Assembly: GCA_903813345.2 (NCBI GenBank)
Contig: CAIIXF020000005.1
Span: 14,201,375 to 14,265,374 of the forward strand
Length of the DNA stretch: 64,000 nucleotides
Direction: 5' to 3'
Source of the DNA: Owenia fusiformis
Taxonomy: Eukaryota > Annelida > Polychaeta > Sabellida > Oweniidae
Position 1 is the first letter of the stretch. Each line of letters starts with the position of its first letter. The notes under the pieces were generated by a model, which did no database searches, was not told the DNA's origin, and saw only the letters and a list, made by a program, of their open reading frames with translations. Positions 1 through 12,600 of this stretch are shown piece by piece. The translations under genes and the position numbers were made by a program.

Positions 1-205
1 TGATTCCACTTTGATATCTAGAGAAATAAGAACTCTTTGAACATTTAGATAATCCACTTTTGAAAAGTGTCATTCAATTGTAAAAGTCAAAATTCATCAT
101 TTGGTGCTCTCACCTAATGATAAATAAAATAGTTATACAGAACAATGTGGTCATGATTAGATTAACCTTTAAGGCTTATCAATTTTGAAAAGAAATCAGG
201 TGTAC

Positions 206-506
206 CTTTAATAGAGTTAAGTATACTTGTCATTCCATCTTTAAGAGCAGTTATATCCTTTTTGAGTTCTTTTTGGATAGTGACCGAATCAATTTTAAAT
301 GTGGCCAAATCATTTTTCAATGCAGCAATGTCTTCTTCAAGTGTCTGCTCCAAAGCATCAAAATTGGATTTTTGTTCTTCCATCATTTGAACGATATCAG
401 CTCTTTTACATAGCATAATCTTGGACTTTTGACAGGTGTCAGAGGTCTCATTATACTCCAGGTATGAGCCAAATATAATTAGAAAAAGAAATCCCAAATG
501 ACGCAT
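206..506 (-). CDS. Secreted coiled-coil protein, first coding exon (partial)
   Basis: The exon starts at the ATG at 506 on the minus strand. It encodes a hydrophobic signal peptide (MRHLGFLFLIIFGSYLE) and then about 75 residues of charged, heptad-like sequence rich in L, I, D, E and K, which looks like a coiled coil. A good 5' splice site (AAAG/GTACAC) lies at 205-206 and leaves phase 1, the phase used by most exons in this window. I prefer splicing there to reading on to the stop at 162, which would give 114 residues. Later exons would lie left of the window. The layout of signal peptide plus coiled-coil stalk is common in secreted C1q-domain and fibrinogen-related proteins, but no such domain is visible here, so the family is unknown. 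Confidence 0.5.
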
Positions 507-654
507 TTTTATACCTTATCCTTATGATGGATTTAATTCCGGGTGTTGATCTAATTTATTTGATTCACTGAGATGCTTTATTATTCCATGAATATAATCA
601 TGAGGATCGTACATATTTGTAACCTCAGGGTTTCATATTTTTCAATATATTGAA

Positions 655-831
655 TACAGTAAAACCTGTTTAAGTAGAACACCTTTGATACCTCTAAAAA
701 GTGTTCAACTTTTGGAGGTGTTCTACTTATAGAGGTTTGTTTAACATTAAGTTAGATAGGTCTTAGATAAGTGTTCAACTAACAGAAGTGTTCTACTTCT
801 AGAGGTGTTCAACTTTACAGGTTTCACTGTA
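655..831. mobile_element. Short inverted-repeat element (MITE), family TACAGTAAAACCTGT
   Basis: The two ends are inverted copies (TACAGTAAAACCTGT and the complement of ACAGGTTTCACTGTA), with TA at each border as expected for Tc1/mariner-type insertion. The interior has no coding capacity and consists of degenerate repeats of a 'gtgttctactt..agaggtgttcaac' type. Relatives lie at 7569-7736 and 30059-30559. Confidence 0.7.
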
Positions 832-1613
832 TTTATTGTATTCTATATCCTTCAGCTGAAAACATCATAATAATGATAGAATATCACAAATGGAGGTGGT
901 TCTCTTAGGAATAACTGTACATATAATTATGCTTTATTTGGTCTCATATCAGGTCATTCTTATCTTTCACATTCATGAAAACTCGATTAGACTTGCTATG
1001 GAGTTGCTGTTTTTAATTTGCTTTTTGCTGTGACTTCTAGCATTGGATTTTACGTAATTCCTTATTCATTAATCAGTTATAACATTCAGCTCATATTGAT
1101 GATGATTTGTTCATATTAATGTAAAACCAAGTTGGTTCCCTTTAACGACTGTATGAACAGAAGTGCATGGTTTTGTATATAAACATTGTGGTTGTTATTA
1201 GTAATGCAAAATAGAGTAAATGAAATTATTCACATGAATATAACAATGATGTATTGCATCGGCAATGGACATTTGCATTGTTGTAAGCTATTCTCTTTTA
1301 TCGTGTTTGTTCAGCACATGCATATTAAATTCTACGAATCGCCTCTCATGATCCTATGGAATCACCTACTCTTTAATATTTCTTCTATTTGTGTATCCAT
1401 CTACAATTTTTTAGACTAAGGAAAACTGCCATTCAACTCACTGAACTATGCTGTAGAATATCATCTGTAGACTAAATGTCAGGCAAAAAATAAAGTGTAG
1501 TGTCTGGTACTGTATGGCCTTGAGAAACTTAAAAACTTTGATTTTACCTAGATTTTGACCTTGACTGTGATGAGATTGCACACTGCTCCATTATTCAAAA
1601 GGGAACACTTATT
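832..1613. other. No feature recognised
   Basis: AT-rich DNA between two repeats. A 77-codon open frame on plus (1186-1419) has no recognisable domain or flanking splice sites. I see nothing else here. Confidence 0.5.
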
Positions 1614-1835
1614 ATCCCATCGAATGAAGTTCGGAGGAATATAGGGAATTCCTCCGCTGTAACTTGAAAAGTGGTAGAGCGATTTTGTTCATATTTGATA
1701 TTTGAATACTGTACCCATAAGCATGGCACAATGTTTTATGACACTTTGGCAAGAAGGCAGCCATTTTGAAAATGGCCGCCATTTTTACGTTTTTATTTTA
1801 TGCTCTGTACCATAACTCAAAAACTAAGAGCAGTT
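1614..1835 (+). repeat. Fragment of the ATCCCATCGAAC repeat family
   Basis: It starts with the family terminus (ATCCCATCGAATGAAGTTCG), followed by the unit 'gtagagcgattttgttcatatt' and the 'ggccgccattt' palindrome. Longer copies lie at 32620-33215, 39870-41146 and 52813-54125. This copy keeps one terminus and a single internal unit. Confidence 0.75.
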
Positions 1836-2075
1836 GTATTTATAATTGATATAAGATAAGATACTCTAAGATAATCATATAAAAAATGCTGAGATGTATG
1901 AGCTTCATACTCGCATACTATACAATTATTGTCATTATCATCATTGGAATTAGCACACAGGAATGATGTACCCAAAGAATTCAAATGATGCCATTTTTTA
2001 TTATTCTTGGATTGGATTAACATTTGCTCTGTATTAAAAAACAAAGTATGACAATATATATGCTTTTAACAATCA

Positions 2076-2081
2076 TTTATT
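2076..2081 (-). terminator. Poly(A) signal AATAAA of the 10-cysteine gene
   Basis: AATAAA on the minus strand lies about 85 bp past the stop codon at 2163, a normal distance for an animal 3' UTR. Confidence 0.5.
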
Positions 2082-2162
2082 TCATGTAAACTGTTTGTCA
2101 CGGTACACATAAATATTGCTTTATCAGATATATTCTGATTCTATTTTTTGGCCATCTTTGCT

Positions 2163-4869
2163 TTAGTCACCACTGGAGCCACCACTTTGCTGGCATTTTT
2201 CCATTAAATCTGCAAAGAAAATTCATATGAATTTTAAATATATGTGACAATCTTTCAAGATACAATTATGAGATATGATAATATATAAAGTTCATGTACT
2301 AGCTACAGGCCCGCAGCCAGGATTTACCTGGGGGAGCGGTTTTACCAAGGGGGAAGCTTTTGCCAAGGGGGGAGGAATTTTGACAGTTCCCCCTGGCTAA
2401 GGGCCTGAGCTACTCATATATTCAACTCTGTTTTGTTGGTAGTAACATTTTTATGATGCACTTGTTCTGTACTTTTGTTCATATCATATATGTTGGGATC
2501 AGCTGTGGATATTGAAGAACTTTTACCACGTTATAAAATGGTGATAATTTTGCCATTTTTCCACAAAACTCAACAAGAGAAGAGTTAATTTTAACACCAT
2601 GTACAGGGTGGGCCAAAATTTTTTTTTTCAAAATGCTATAACTTTTTTAATTTTTGATATTAAATCATAATTTGCATACCAAATGAAACTCCCAGTGAGT
2701 ATAGGGTATGGGAAGGTCTCCAGGAAATTGTATGAAGGCACACAATCTAGAAAATTGCTAAACTAAAGCTGGCAATTAAGACAGGTTGAAAAAAACTTAA
2801 CTAACATTTCATTGATACTGCAATATCAGCAAGGCGACTAAAGCTAAAATTTATCATCAATTAGGGTGGCGGACCAATTGAACTCCCCTTTTAGATCAAA
2901 TATAATCCAAGTTGAAGGACTTGTTACATTATATTATTACTAAGAACCCTTGGCACTATATAACTGCAAAATTTGGGGTGTGTAGGTTGGAAAATAAAAA
3001 AGTTGTAGTGTCTAGAAAAAAAAGTGGCATTTTTTTTGGCCCACCCTGTAGATATACAGGAACAGATTCTGCCAAAATACTATTTTGAACTACTCACCAA
3101 TTGGTGCAAAGTCTCCTTTGTGGCAGTACACCTGATTGAATATCGCCACTCCCATTCCAATGTGTGGAAGGCTCTCTTTGTTACACTCTCTGTCTTTTGC
3201 CTCCTTCAGTACTCTGCAACCAATATCTACAGAAAAAAAATTATCCTAAAGGTCCATCCTAATACCCCAGTCACATTTGTCGTACGGCTGTCGTCCGTCG
3301 ACCCAAATCAATTAAATCATGTGAAATTCTGTGGCGAGCGTAGGAGAACTATCATATCCAGTTTTTTACAGGTCACAGAAATGTGACTGTGGTGTTAATG
3401 TTCATTTGACATACATGTAGATTAGATTAAATGAAGTCTTTCTTTATATAAATGAAGAACATAGTCATATACCAATTACGGTCTGTGGATTCTCACAGAT
3501 TTTCTCGGGTGCATCGTCAAATTCACTAGGTCTGTAGTCAAAATCCCCAGTTCCTTCACATTCCATTCCAAACCACACCTTTTCTGAGAGGACCTACATA
3601 ATTATTAAGTTTCATTTAGGTAAGTAAAGTTATGTGAATTGACCTAAAATTTGTATATTATACCATTGTTATACAAAAAATGAACTGCGAATAATGTAAT
3701 GTTTCTAACTTTGATATATTTGTTGTATACATGTATATTTGTATTTTTATTTGTACTTTAATTAAGAGACTGGTCAAAAAAGGACTAAAGTATACTTTGG
3801 TTTATTTCTTTACTTACATGGTCACAAATACCTGATACATGTTCATCATAGAAAACTATAATTTCCTCAGTATCACACTCATGGCGGATAGATTCATTCC
3901 TCAGCACCTCACGACCATAATCTATTCAGATAAAATGAAAAGATTATTCATGTTTTTAGCTCACAATTATGGTGAGCTTTTGCAATCACTCTCTTATTAA
4001 AGTGTGCATTAAATCTTGCAGCATTTAGCACCAAGTTTATATTAGTGGATTTACAACAGTTGATCATCATATGATTGTATAAGCTATATTTATTTCTAAG
4101 TTGTTTATGGTAGTATGGTTTAGTAACAATCGCCTGGTAATATTACTGGTGTAAAATAATTACAGTACTGGGTATGTATTCACTGACAAATATACTGCAC
4201 ACACAATAAGGTTAATCAACATTCATGTCAGTGTTGCAGGATAATTTTGATATGTAATGGTAAAAGGAGACATTGTGTTTTGCTTGCAGTTTTGTTACCA
4301 TGTTGTCATGTTGCTATGGTAACCAGACACCTATGTTACTGGTCAAATTTATTGCTTATTTTTACACAAAATGAAACTGTTATATATGGGGTGGTTGTGG
4401 CCAAATATGAATAATATTCATAAAGTATTCAGAACATTTGGATCAACCCTCGTATGTCGTATTCTACCTTGAAAAAATAAACCATAATTGTACCTGCATA
4501 TGGACAGATGTCAGCCCATTTCACGTTATATGCTCCATCCTCCAGATGTTTGTAGAAAACATCATCAATATCCTTCGAACAATTCAGGTATTCCTTGAAC
4601 TGGGCTTTAGTAATTCTATACTAAAATGATAAATAAAAGAATTCAAAAATTTGTTCAAAAATTCTTCAATCTCAGCTTTTTTGATAAAATTTGGACTGAG
4701 TCTTCTTGGATCTGACAATACAAATTCAATTTTGAACATAAATAAAGATAGATACAGTATATATAATACTCACTGGTTGTTCCTCTCGCTTGAAGATTTT
4801 CTTCTCCAGATTTGCCTCTGCTGCGAGGACAACTATGGCCAGTAGACAAACGATTAACACAGACTTCAT
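2163..4869 (-). CDS. Secreted 10-cysteine protein, 207 aa, six coding exons
   Basis: Coding exons on the minus strand are 4869-4774, 4620-4494, 3921-3818, 3593-3473, 3226-3098 and 2209-2163. All have GT-AG borders and consistent phases, and they join to 208 codons including TAA. The product begins with a clear signal peptide (MKSVLIVCLLAIVVLAAEA) and then a basic stretch. About 175 residues with ten cysteines follow, enough for five disulfides, and the protein ends in a short Gly/Ser tail. There is no transmembrane segment or GPI signal, so it is probably exported. A non-coding first exon with donor CAAAG/GTAAGT at 5541/5542 and a TATA box just upstream define the promoter. The acceptor for the ATG exon lies about 20 bp before the start codon. 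I do not recognise the family. Intron 5 carries two inverted-repeat elements (2306-2407 and 2602-3050). Confidence 0.85.
2306..2407. mobile_element. Short element with CAGGCCC..AGCCAGG inverted ends
   Basis: The ends CAGGCCCGCAGCCAGG and the complement of CCTGGCTAAGGGCCTG are inverted. The interior is G-rich. It belongs to the same family as 42517-42726 and has an end-less relative at 48838-48920. Confidence 0.6.
2602..3050. mobile_element. Inverted-repeat element, family TACAGGGTGGGCC
   Basis: The ends TACAGGGTGGGCCAAAA and the complement of TTTTGGCCCACCCTGTA are inverted copies with TA at the outer edge. There is no coding potential. It lies in the last intron of the 10-cysteine gene. Family members or relatives lie at 10201-10349, 22317-22362 and 51465-51879. 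Confidence 0.7.
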
Positions 4870-5541
4870 GGTGATTGGTGGGGATGAAACTGAAATGCAA
4901 TGTAGAATTCAGTCCATTTGTAGTTATCAGTAGACAGCAGTGTTTTACCTGGGACCTTATGGATGCCAAATTCTAATTATCTAAATTACCTGATTCTGTT
5001 ACATTTTCCATGAATTTTTTCTCACAAGTATGTATCCATGTATTTATGTATACCTCTTCCAAAGTTTGATGAAAAAAATATTGTACACTGTAAATGAAAT
5101 CTTTAAGTATGTTATGCTATTTAAATGACAATATTACAGAAAAAATAAATTATATAATTACACACATACGAGAAGTACAAGAGAAATTAATCAAATTAAA
5201 ATTAATTACTTCATACGCTTTTTAAAAGTTGTTAATATAGTATAGAGGCAACTTTCGATATATTTAAATTGAGAAAATAAGATCCTCTTTTTTTTGAAAT
5301 TAAGCCTGACATTTTTAGAAAATGACATGGTAGGGTCTTAATCCATTATTTTCAGAGAGTTTAATTTTATTGAAAACCACTATTTATAGCCAAAAAGTAC
5401 TCATGGTCCAAATTTACTTGCCATACTAACCTGATCTTTTTTAATTATTAAACTCCTCTGTATATAAAACTTCTTAATAATACAATAATAAATTTTCTTA
5501 TTAAAAAAGTTTAATTCAGAAAAAATTTAATACTGACTTAC

Positions 5542-5566
5542 CTTTGTACTCGTACAAAATTGTGAA
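5542..5566 (-). other. Non-coding first exon of the 10-cysteine gene
   Basis: A strong donor (CAAAG/GTAAGT) at 5541/5542 closes a short leader exon. The expected transcription start is about 25-30 bp downstream of the TATA box, near 5560-5566. The exon would splice to the acceptor at about 4890, just ahead of the ATG at 4869. Confidence 0.55.
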
Positions 5567-5587
5567 GAAACATCAAAAAACCATCGC

Positions 5588-5596
5588 TTTATATAC
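5588..5596 (-). promoter_or_regulatory. TATA box of the 10-cysteine gene
   Basis: GTATATAAA on the minus strand lies about 25-45 bp upstream of the donor-bounded leader exon. Spacing and strand fit a core promoter for the gene at 2163-4869. Confidence 0.55.
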
Positions 5597-5910
5597 TAAA
5601 ATGACCAAAGCTAAATCAACAACATTTTAATATTTAATTTCATTTATTGGTCTATATTTATCCATGGACATGTATTTCCGAAATTACTTAACAACTAAGT
5701 GCCGCTTATGTTCATTTTGTGTTCAGCTTTTAGTATATTTAGGCTCATATTTAAATTATGTAGATAAAGTGTGAAACGTTTAAAATTGTAGGTGGGTGTT
5801 GATTTTGAATATAACAAATTTATATTGTTTCGCATATCCTATTCCCTTATGCAATATATGCTAAATTAATATTATATTTTAAAGGTAGCAATGTGTTTTA
5901 ACAAAGCACC

Positions 5911-6062
5911 AGTGGATCTAGACGGGGGCGTGGGGGGCGCATGCCCCCCCCTAAAAAGTCGGAAAATTCATCTTTTTCCTTTATCGCTTTTTACAAAATT
6001 TGACTCTTCGGTCACAGTTATTATCACACGCCCCCCCCTAACACAAAATCTTGGATCCGCCC
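5911..6062. mobile_element. Short GC-rich inverted-repeat element
   Basis: The ends AGTGGATCTAGA and the complement of TCTTGGATCCGCC form an imperfect inverted pair, each followed inward by a G-run and GGGCGTG. It is an island of C and G runs in AT-rich DNA. Coding potential is nil. Confidence 0.5.
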
Positions 6063-6524
6063 ATGCAAAGTGACAAGCTATTCCCATTTCCAGTCTCAGA
6101 AACTGTACAAATGACATCATAATCGATATGTTGCATGATTTGCTGGACTGGCCTAGTGAATAACGGCAGTGTAGAAATCAAGTATTATACCACCCAAAGA
6201 AAGGGCATCTTTGTATAATTCTGTAAAGAAAACCAAACATATTAATGCTATTGAAAAGTAAAAAATGCTCTTGATTTGCTGGACTTACTTAAAAGGTTGA
6301 GGATGCTGAAGAAACATAATTTTTGAGATGGATTTCAAAAATCTAATAATAGGATGTGACTTTGTTATGGCAATATGTAATCAGGAGTCCTGAATAACTA
6401 AATATTAGCTTTAATGAGAAGCCAGCTTTATTTATTTATTAAATGTGCAACAATTAGTGCAGGGCTTTGCGCCCCCCCCCCCCCTTCAACTATATCTACA
6501 AAAGTAGAGATATTGAGAAGTAGA

Positions 6525-6660
6525 GGTGCTATGACATATTGTTATGGTTTCCAACCGTTTTGTGGACAGTGTTTTATGGTTGGTTTTTGGTGTATGACAG
6601 TTGGGGTCTGTAACAAATTGCTGGTGGTGAACATATTGCATGTTAATGCCTTGTTTGTCT
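6525..6660 (+). repeat. Copy of the GTGGTGACATATTG interspersed repeat
   Basis: This shares the order 'gacatattgttat', 'ttttgtggac', 'gtaacaaat' and 'gcatgttaatgcc' with copies at 19634-19735, 49946-50045 and 50468-50605, plus a fragment at 22218-22250. This copy lies immediately 5' of a DDX56 exon. Confidence 0.6.
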
Positions 6661-6696
6661 TTGTTTCGCTGATTTTTTGGTTTTATTATTTTCTAG

Positions 6697-9600
6697 ATGT
6701 GAAGAGGAAGACAAATTTGTGTTGATCTACACATTGTTGAAACTGAGGCTGGTTAGGGGTAAAACCTTGCTGTTTGTCAACACAATCGACAGGTGCTACA
6801 GGTATGTCAACATTTGCCTTTTAAGGGACGATGTCAGTATTTTAGAGTTGTGCCAAAATACAATTATTTGCATTGTAGACTGTCCACCCTCCCTTTCCAT
6901 GTAATTGAGCATAAGATGATTTTTTATGAATTAAATTATGATTCCCTTTGCCAATTACAGTAAAACCTAATGTCTAGTGAACACCAGAATATACTCCACG
7001 GACTTATGTATAGAAATTTCAGATCGGGTATTATATCGAGTAATAAATACCATAGGACTAGGCACTAAAGCTTTCAAACCACTCACTCTCTTCGGTCTTT
7101 CAGGGTACAGAAAACGTTTGTGCCGAGCCCTGTGGTATATATTCATTGATATAATACCTGCTCTTCGGTCTATACTGTATATCTTAAATAACAACATCTT
7201 ATTACGATGTCATCATTGTTCTAAGAGAACATATAATACATAACATCACTTGATCACTTAAATCACATATGCATTTGGGTTCTATTTAAAATGCTGTCTC
7301 ACTTTACTTATCATTAAATAAGAATAGAATTGAATATGAAACGTTTGACATCACCTGATGCGAAAATGTATTTCATGGCATTGACAAAACATCATTATAA
7401 GCCTTGCCCCCTTAAACATACATTTGGAAGTTATTTTTTGACATAAAGGTGAGTTTAAAGATTAAACAATGTTTGTATATTTCTTTAGAATGACTGTGAT
7501 CGATAACTAGATTGTTTTCTACAGGTACTAAGTACTTATTGAATCGTTTACCTGAGAATCATTTTACAATATGACCTGTTTAATCCAAATGCTACTGGGA
7601 CTGGCAAAAAGTATTCAGAATAGGAGTTTTTCAAATTTCAAGTTTTAACATGGAAGTCAATGGGAGAATACAAAATTGTGATAGGTTAAAGGTGTTAAAA
7701 TTGAGAGGTGTTCAGATTACAGATTTTATTGTAGTAATTGTACTATTGATAGCATAATAGAGAGACCTATGCACAGTGAAGCAACTTGAACAATGAATGC
7801 ATCTTTAAGTTCAACACCTTTGTAATCAAAGGGTTTGATTTATTCCTGGAATTGTCCCTCCTATATCTCTAATTTTCTTAAAAAAGTCAAAATAAGTACA
7901 GTACTTGAACACTGCTTGGCTTCAAAGGAAAGTTTTTTCATTCCATTACAAAAAATGTTGTTATTAGTTTTCCTCAAGACTATTTGCTGATTAAGTTTTT
8001 TTTCCCTTTCTCATCATTATGTCACCACAAAAGGGGGGGGGGTATTGTATAGCCAACATTATTATGATGGGTGTTCAGCAATTGTTGCGCCATGTGGTGA
8101 CATTTTTTGTTAACCCATTGTGTTCCATTTTATTTTATTCAACATAATACTATATAAACTTCTTGATTCTCTTATACTTCATAAGCAGAATAATCAGTGT
8201 TACTTCATGAGGATAGTCTTTAATCTGTTGATACAACAAAAGCAACATAGGATAGCATCATCCCTAATGCTAGCAGTGAAGTCGATCCATATGAAACTGT
8301 TCCTACATTTGATGGTTTTGTGGGTGTTGCGGTGGCTGATGGGATAGATGGGGTGCCAGTGCCCAAATCACGGTTTCTATAGTTACACAGATTGCCTTGG
8401 TTACAAATCCAGTAACATGTCTGGAAAAGTCGGTCTTCATCTCCGGAACATTGCTCTTTGTATGGGGCATCATTACATCCCCTGCCAAATGTCCTTAAAG
8501 TGCCATCACCTGAAGTTACGATAGAAAAACTAGGATAAGAAAATGAGTGTCATTTTCATCATTTGTATACTGGTATTTACATATGATTTCATGCCATCAT
8601 TTTCAAATCAATTTCGTTAAAAATATCAAAATCAGATTTCCTCTTACCTTTTTGGAACTGTCTGTAACTATAGCAACTTGTTGTTTCATTTTTACAATTT
8701 GCAATGTTTGCTGTGGTTACATTAGCTGGATCTATTACACAAGCTTTATCCTGTCCTATAGCGTATGTACAACTGTAACATTGCAGACCCTCTGAAACAT
8801 TATACATGCATTTCACTCATTTTCTGTCTGTGAATTGTAAATATATTTTAAGTATGATCATTATTGAAACTGATAATACTTTTCTAAATACAGTTGCTTG
8901 CTTCAATGATATCTGACTACAAGCAATTTTGGACATTCTCCTTTTGGTATTGCGTTTTCTCCATTTCTCCGCCTCTATAAGGAAAGTCTTTTTGGTCCCA
9001 AATTTTCTCTTTTTCAATTAATTTTTTTCAGTAATTGAAAATATCTCAAGACAAATATTGATGAAATGTTTTTATTATTGAATTGTATTAAGTCTTACCT
9101 GTAGCACCAATAACAATGTATCCCAGGATGAAAAATAACAGCATATTGTTTGACATGCTTGTGGTTCAGAAAGCTGATATCACAAGTCTTTTATCACAAG
9201 ATAATTCACTTAATCAAAGTGTTTTTTGGTTTTCTCTTTAATTAGTCACTAGTCACAAGTATTTACAAGCCACCTAATGTCATTTGAAGAATTCAACAAT
9301 GGTCTTGATATTTATTTGCCCATCATTTCAAGAGAAAATAATAAATTAAATTACATGGCTGGAGATTTCAACATTGATCTCTATAATTTTTTTGTTTCTT
9401 TAACACATTGGCTGTAAACAATCTTTTACCTGTGATTTAGAATAACTTCAACATCTGCTACTTCAGTTGAAAATATTTTCACTAACAACCCCAATGAATC
9501 TTATGATAAATTTGTCAGGTCAGTTAAATCTGTTAAAACACAATAAAATTGTCTCAAAAACCGTATTACAATAATTTTGAACATATTCGGGGCAATATAA

Positions 9601-12600
9601 AGGCAAATTGATAAATAATTAATTCAATACTCCCTAAAAGGAAAAATAAAAATAACAACATTTCAGATTCTTTCATTCAAAATAATATTAAAATAACTGA
9701 TAAACAGGAAATAGCTATCCAATTTAATATTTTTTTCGTAAGTAACAGAGATGACATACACTTTTTCGCAAATTAATTGGAAACTTTGGTGAATATTAGT
9801 GTTGAAGGAGAGATACCAAAATTTAAATTTCCATCTTAGTGCAGTAGACTGATGAACTCTTTTCTGCAAACTGAGACTTTTATTGAATTAGTCTACTGCA
9901 TGGTACTCCTGATTCAGACAATTTTGATATTTTTACATATTGTAGATTTAAATGTCCTCTTTTGAATATTCATAATATAATTGGGGTGTTATTTCTTTAT
10001 TTTTCATAAAAAGATTATTAGCCCAGTAGACTGTTCTCTAAAGTGAGACCTGTCCTCTCAAATGAAGAAGTTTTGTGTCTATAAAAATACTATAATTTTG
10101 ATAACATATTCTTTTTCAATCAAATCCTATTTCAGTAATCAGAAATTCTCAAATCATAAGATGAATGTTTTTTTATTATTATTATACAATCAACGGTTTG
10201 TACAAAAAGTGTCACCCACATTATGTTACATAAATTTTTTATGTATAATTTCTGTCTTATTCTTTAGTTTTAATATGCCAAAGATAAAGATAGAAATCTC
10301 AAAAATTATGCAACATAATAAGAGTGGCACTTTTTAGTCTCACCCTGTAGGTATTTAGTCTTACCTGTAGCATGAAAGAAAATAAATCCTAGGACAAAAA
10401 ACAACAGCATCTTGCGGTTCAAAAAACTCTTTGTAATATGTTTATGAATTTGGTTATACTTACTTTTATCATAACGTTATCACTGACATTAAAGTGTCTT
10501 GTTGAATTTTGATGATGGTTTTCTGTTTATTTATTTAATTCTAGAGAAATCGTCATTTACATCTATTAATTAAAGTGATAACTCAAAAGCTGTCAAATCT
10601 CTTAATATTTTATCGTGAAATTGACCAATGAAAAAATGATGTTGAAATACTGACCTTGTGATTTTGAAATATTTTGTTTTCTGTTTATTTTATTCTACTT
10701 CAGTATGAACTTTAAAATGTAATTTTTACAGCATTCAATTCTACTTATTTGACATTTGGAGGCTACTTGAAAAGATAGTAAAGGATGGATACTGTTTAAA
10801 ATGTTGTTATTTTTAAGGTTATTTGGTTATATTTTGTATACTATTATTTATTTTCGTGTGACGAGGTGTGGCAAAAATGAATGTTTTTTTTGCAATAGCA
10901 TCATAGCCAAACAGTCTAGAATTGTGATCTAAATTGTCTTGTATATCTAAATGTTACATTGATCCGAATAGATGAAACTTTTATTAATAGCAATTAACAA
11001 ATACATGTATGTATTCGTCAGACTACATCTATATGTCATTTCTATCTATATACATATATACATACTACTACTTTGCCATGTTAAGGCCATTCGCCGTTAC
11101 ATAACATAGTGCAGAATGTACTGGATGACCCCAACCTTTATTGTTCAAATTCTTAGACATTTTAAAAACTTCTAGAATCTAGATTAGTAGAGAATAAATA
11201 AGAAGAAATGTTAAGTTGCTGTTTTTTAGTTTCATCAAGAAATGTTTAATATATTGGAACCTGCCAAATTAGTTATGTGGTCCTTTATAAAATCCTGGTT
11301 CAAAGACATGTACATGTTTATTCAGTCTTTATGTTACATATCCAATGATCCCCCACATTTAGAGCAACCAGGTGCTCCAACCTGCTGAAAATTCAGGAAA
11401 TATATGCCACCCTGTGAAAAATCTGTTTCCATCTTGCCAAAAGGGTGAAGTATTGAGATATTTTAACTTTAAATATGTATTATTAGGATTAGGAAGACAT
11501 TGAAAAGCAATACTCCTTATCAGAGTGGTCTGCCCATTCTTGTATTGTCAGGTAGAAAACTGACTTCCAAAATGTCCAGTGACGTTATGGCTATCAATTA
11601 TTCCTAGTTATGAATCTATAGAGGTCTCTGTGAGGATGATAAAGAGAATGTGGTACATGTGGAAATGTTCCTCCGTTATCTACATTAACAAAATGGCTGA
11701 TAATATAGTCCCGATTGTGAGTAAAACTGCTGGTACATGTGTCTCTGTGCTGCTGGGGGCTGGTGTCCCTGTCCCGAGGTCATGATTGTCTTTATTACAG
11801 AAGTCCCCATCTTCACATATCCAGTAGCATGACTGGAATAGTTGGTCCTCTTCACCCGTGCATCCTTGTTTGTAAGGAGTGTCGTTACATCCTCGCCCGA
11901 ATGACCGCAGAGTATTATCTCCTGTAATTTTAGAACTGCTCAATTAGATCCTCTATTGGACAATAGCAACCAAAGGACCATGGTGAAAATCGCGACACTT
12001 TTATTATTTGGAGAAGTGTGAACTAAGAAATATAGTGAAATATAGGAAATATAGACAGCTGTGATCTATTTATCATAAGAATGTGTACTTAAAATTCCAT
12101 TTCAGCAGAAGCTTAATGTCATATATATATTCGGGGTTATTTATCATGTATACACTGTACAAAAAGGTAAAGCCAGATGGCTTTATGGTGGTCAATGATT
12201 AACTTTTAACACTTGAATTTATATGCACTAGTATAATAATATGTTCAGGTTACCGACTATGTTAGCACCCCTCCCCATCCTGATTAAGCTTATTAAAAAT
12301 ACCATTATAGATATCAGAAAAAGTTGCATCGAAATGTTATCTATTAACAAGGAACTCATCTGAAAACGTTTACGCAGTCCAAGAACATGTGAATATAATC
12401 AAGCAAATATTTTTAAGTCTCTTATAAGATAAAGGGATTGGACAACCATAAGGTTAATAGTATCACCTCTTTGAAGAGGTTGCGTCATTTTCAATGTATT
12501 TATTTTGTTTTTGAATTTTTATCAGAATAAATAAGATACTCAAATTACATCATATCAGAGGTATTCTTTCATCGAAATGAAGGACCAACATACATGGCTG

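Noticed and set aside
162-205. Read-through end of the coiled-coil gene to the stop at 162
   Set aside because: The donor at 205/206 is strong and leaves phase 1 like the other genes here. Kept as second choice only.
6414-6725. 103-codon plus frame upstream of the first DDX56 exon
   Set aside because: Includes a C run and an interspersed repeat. The acceptor at 6696 and the DDX56 frame explain the only conserved part.
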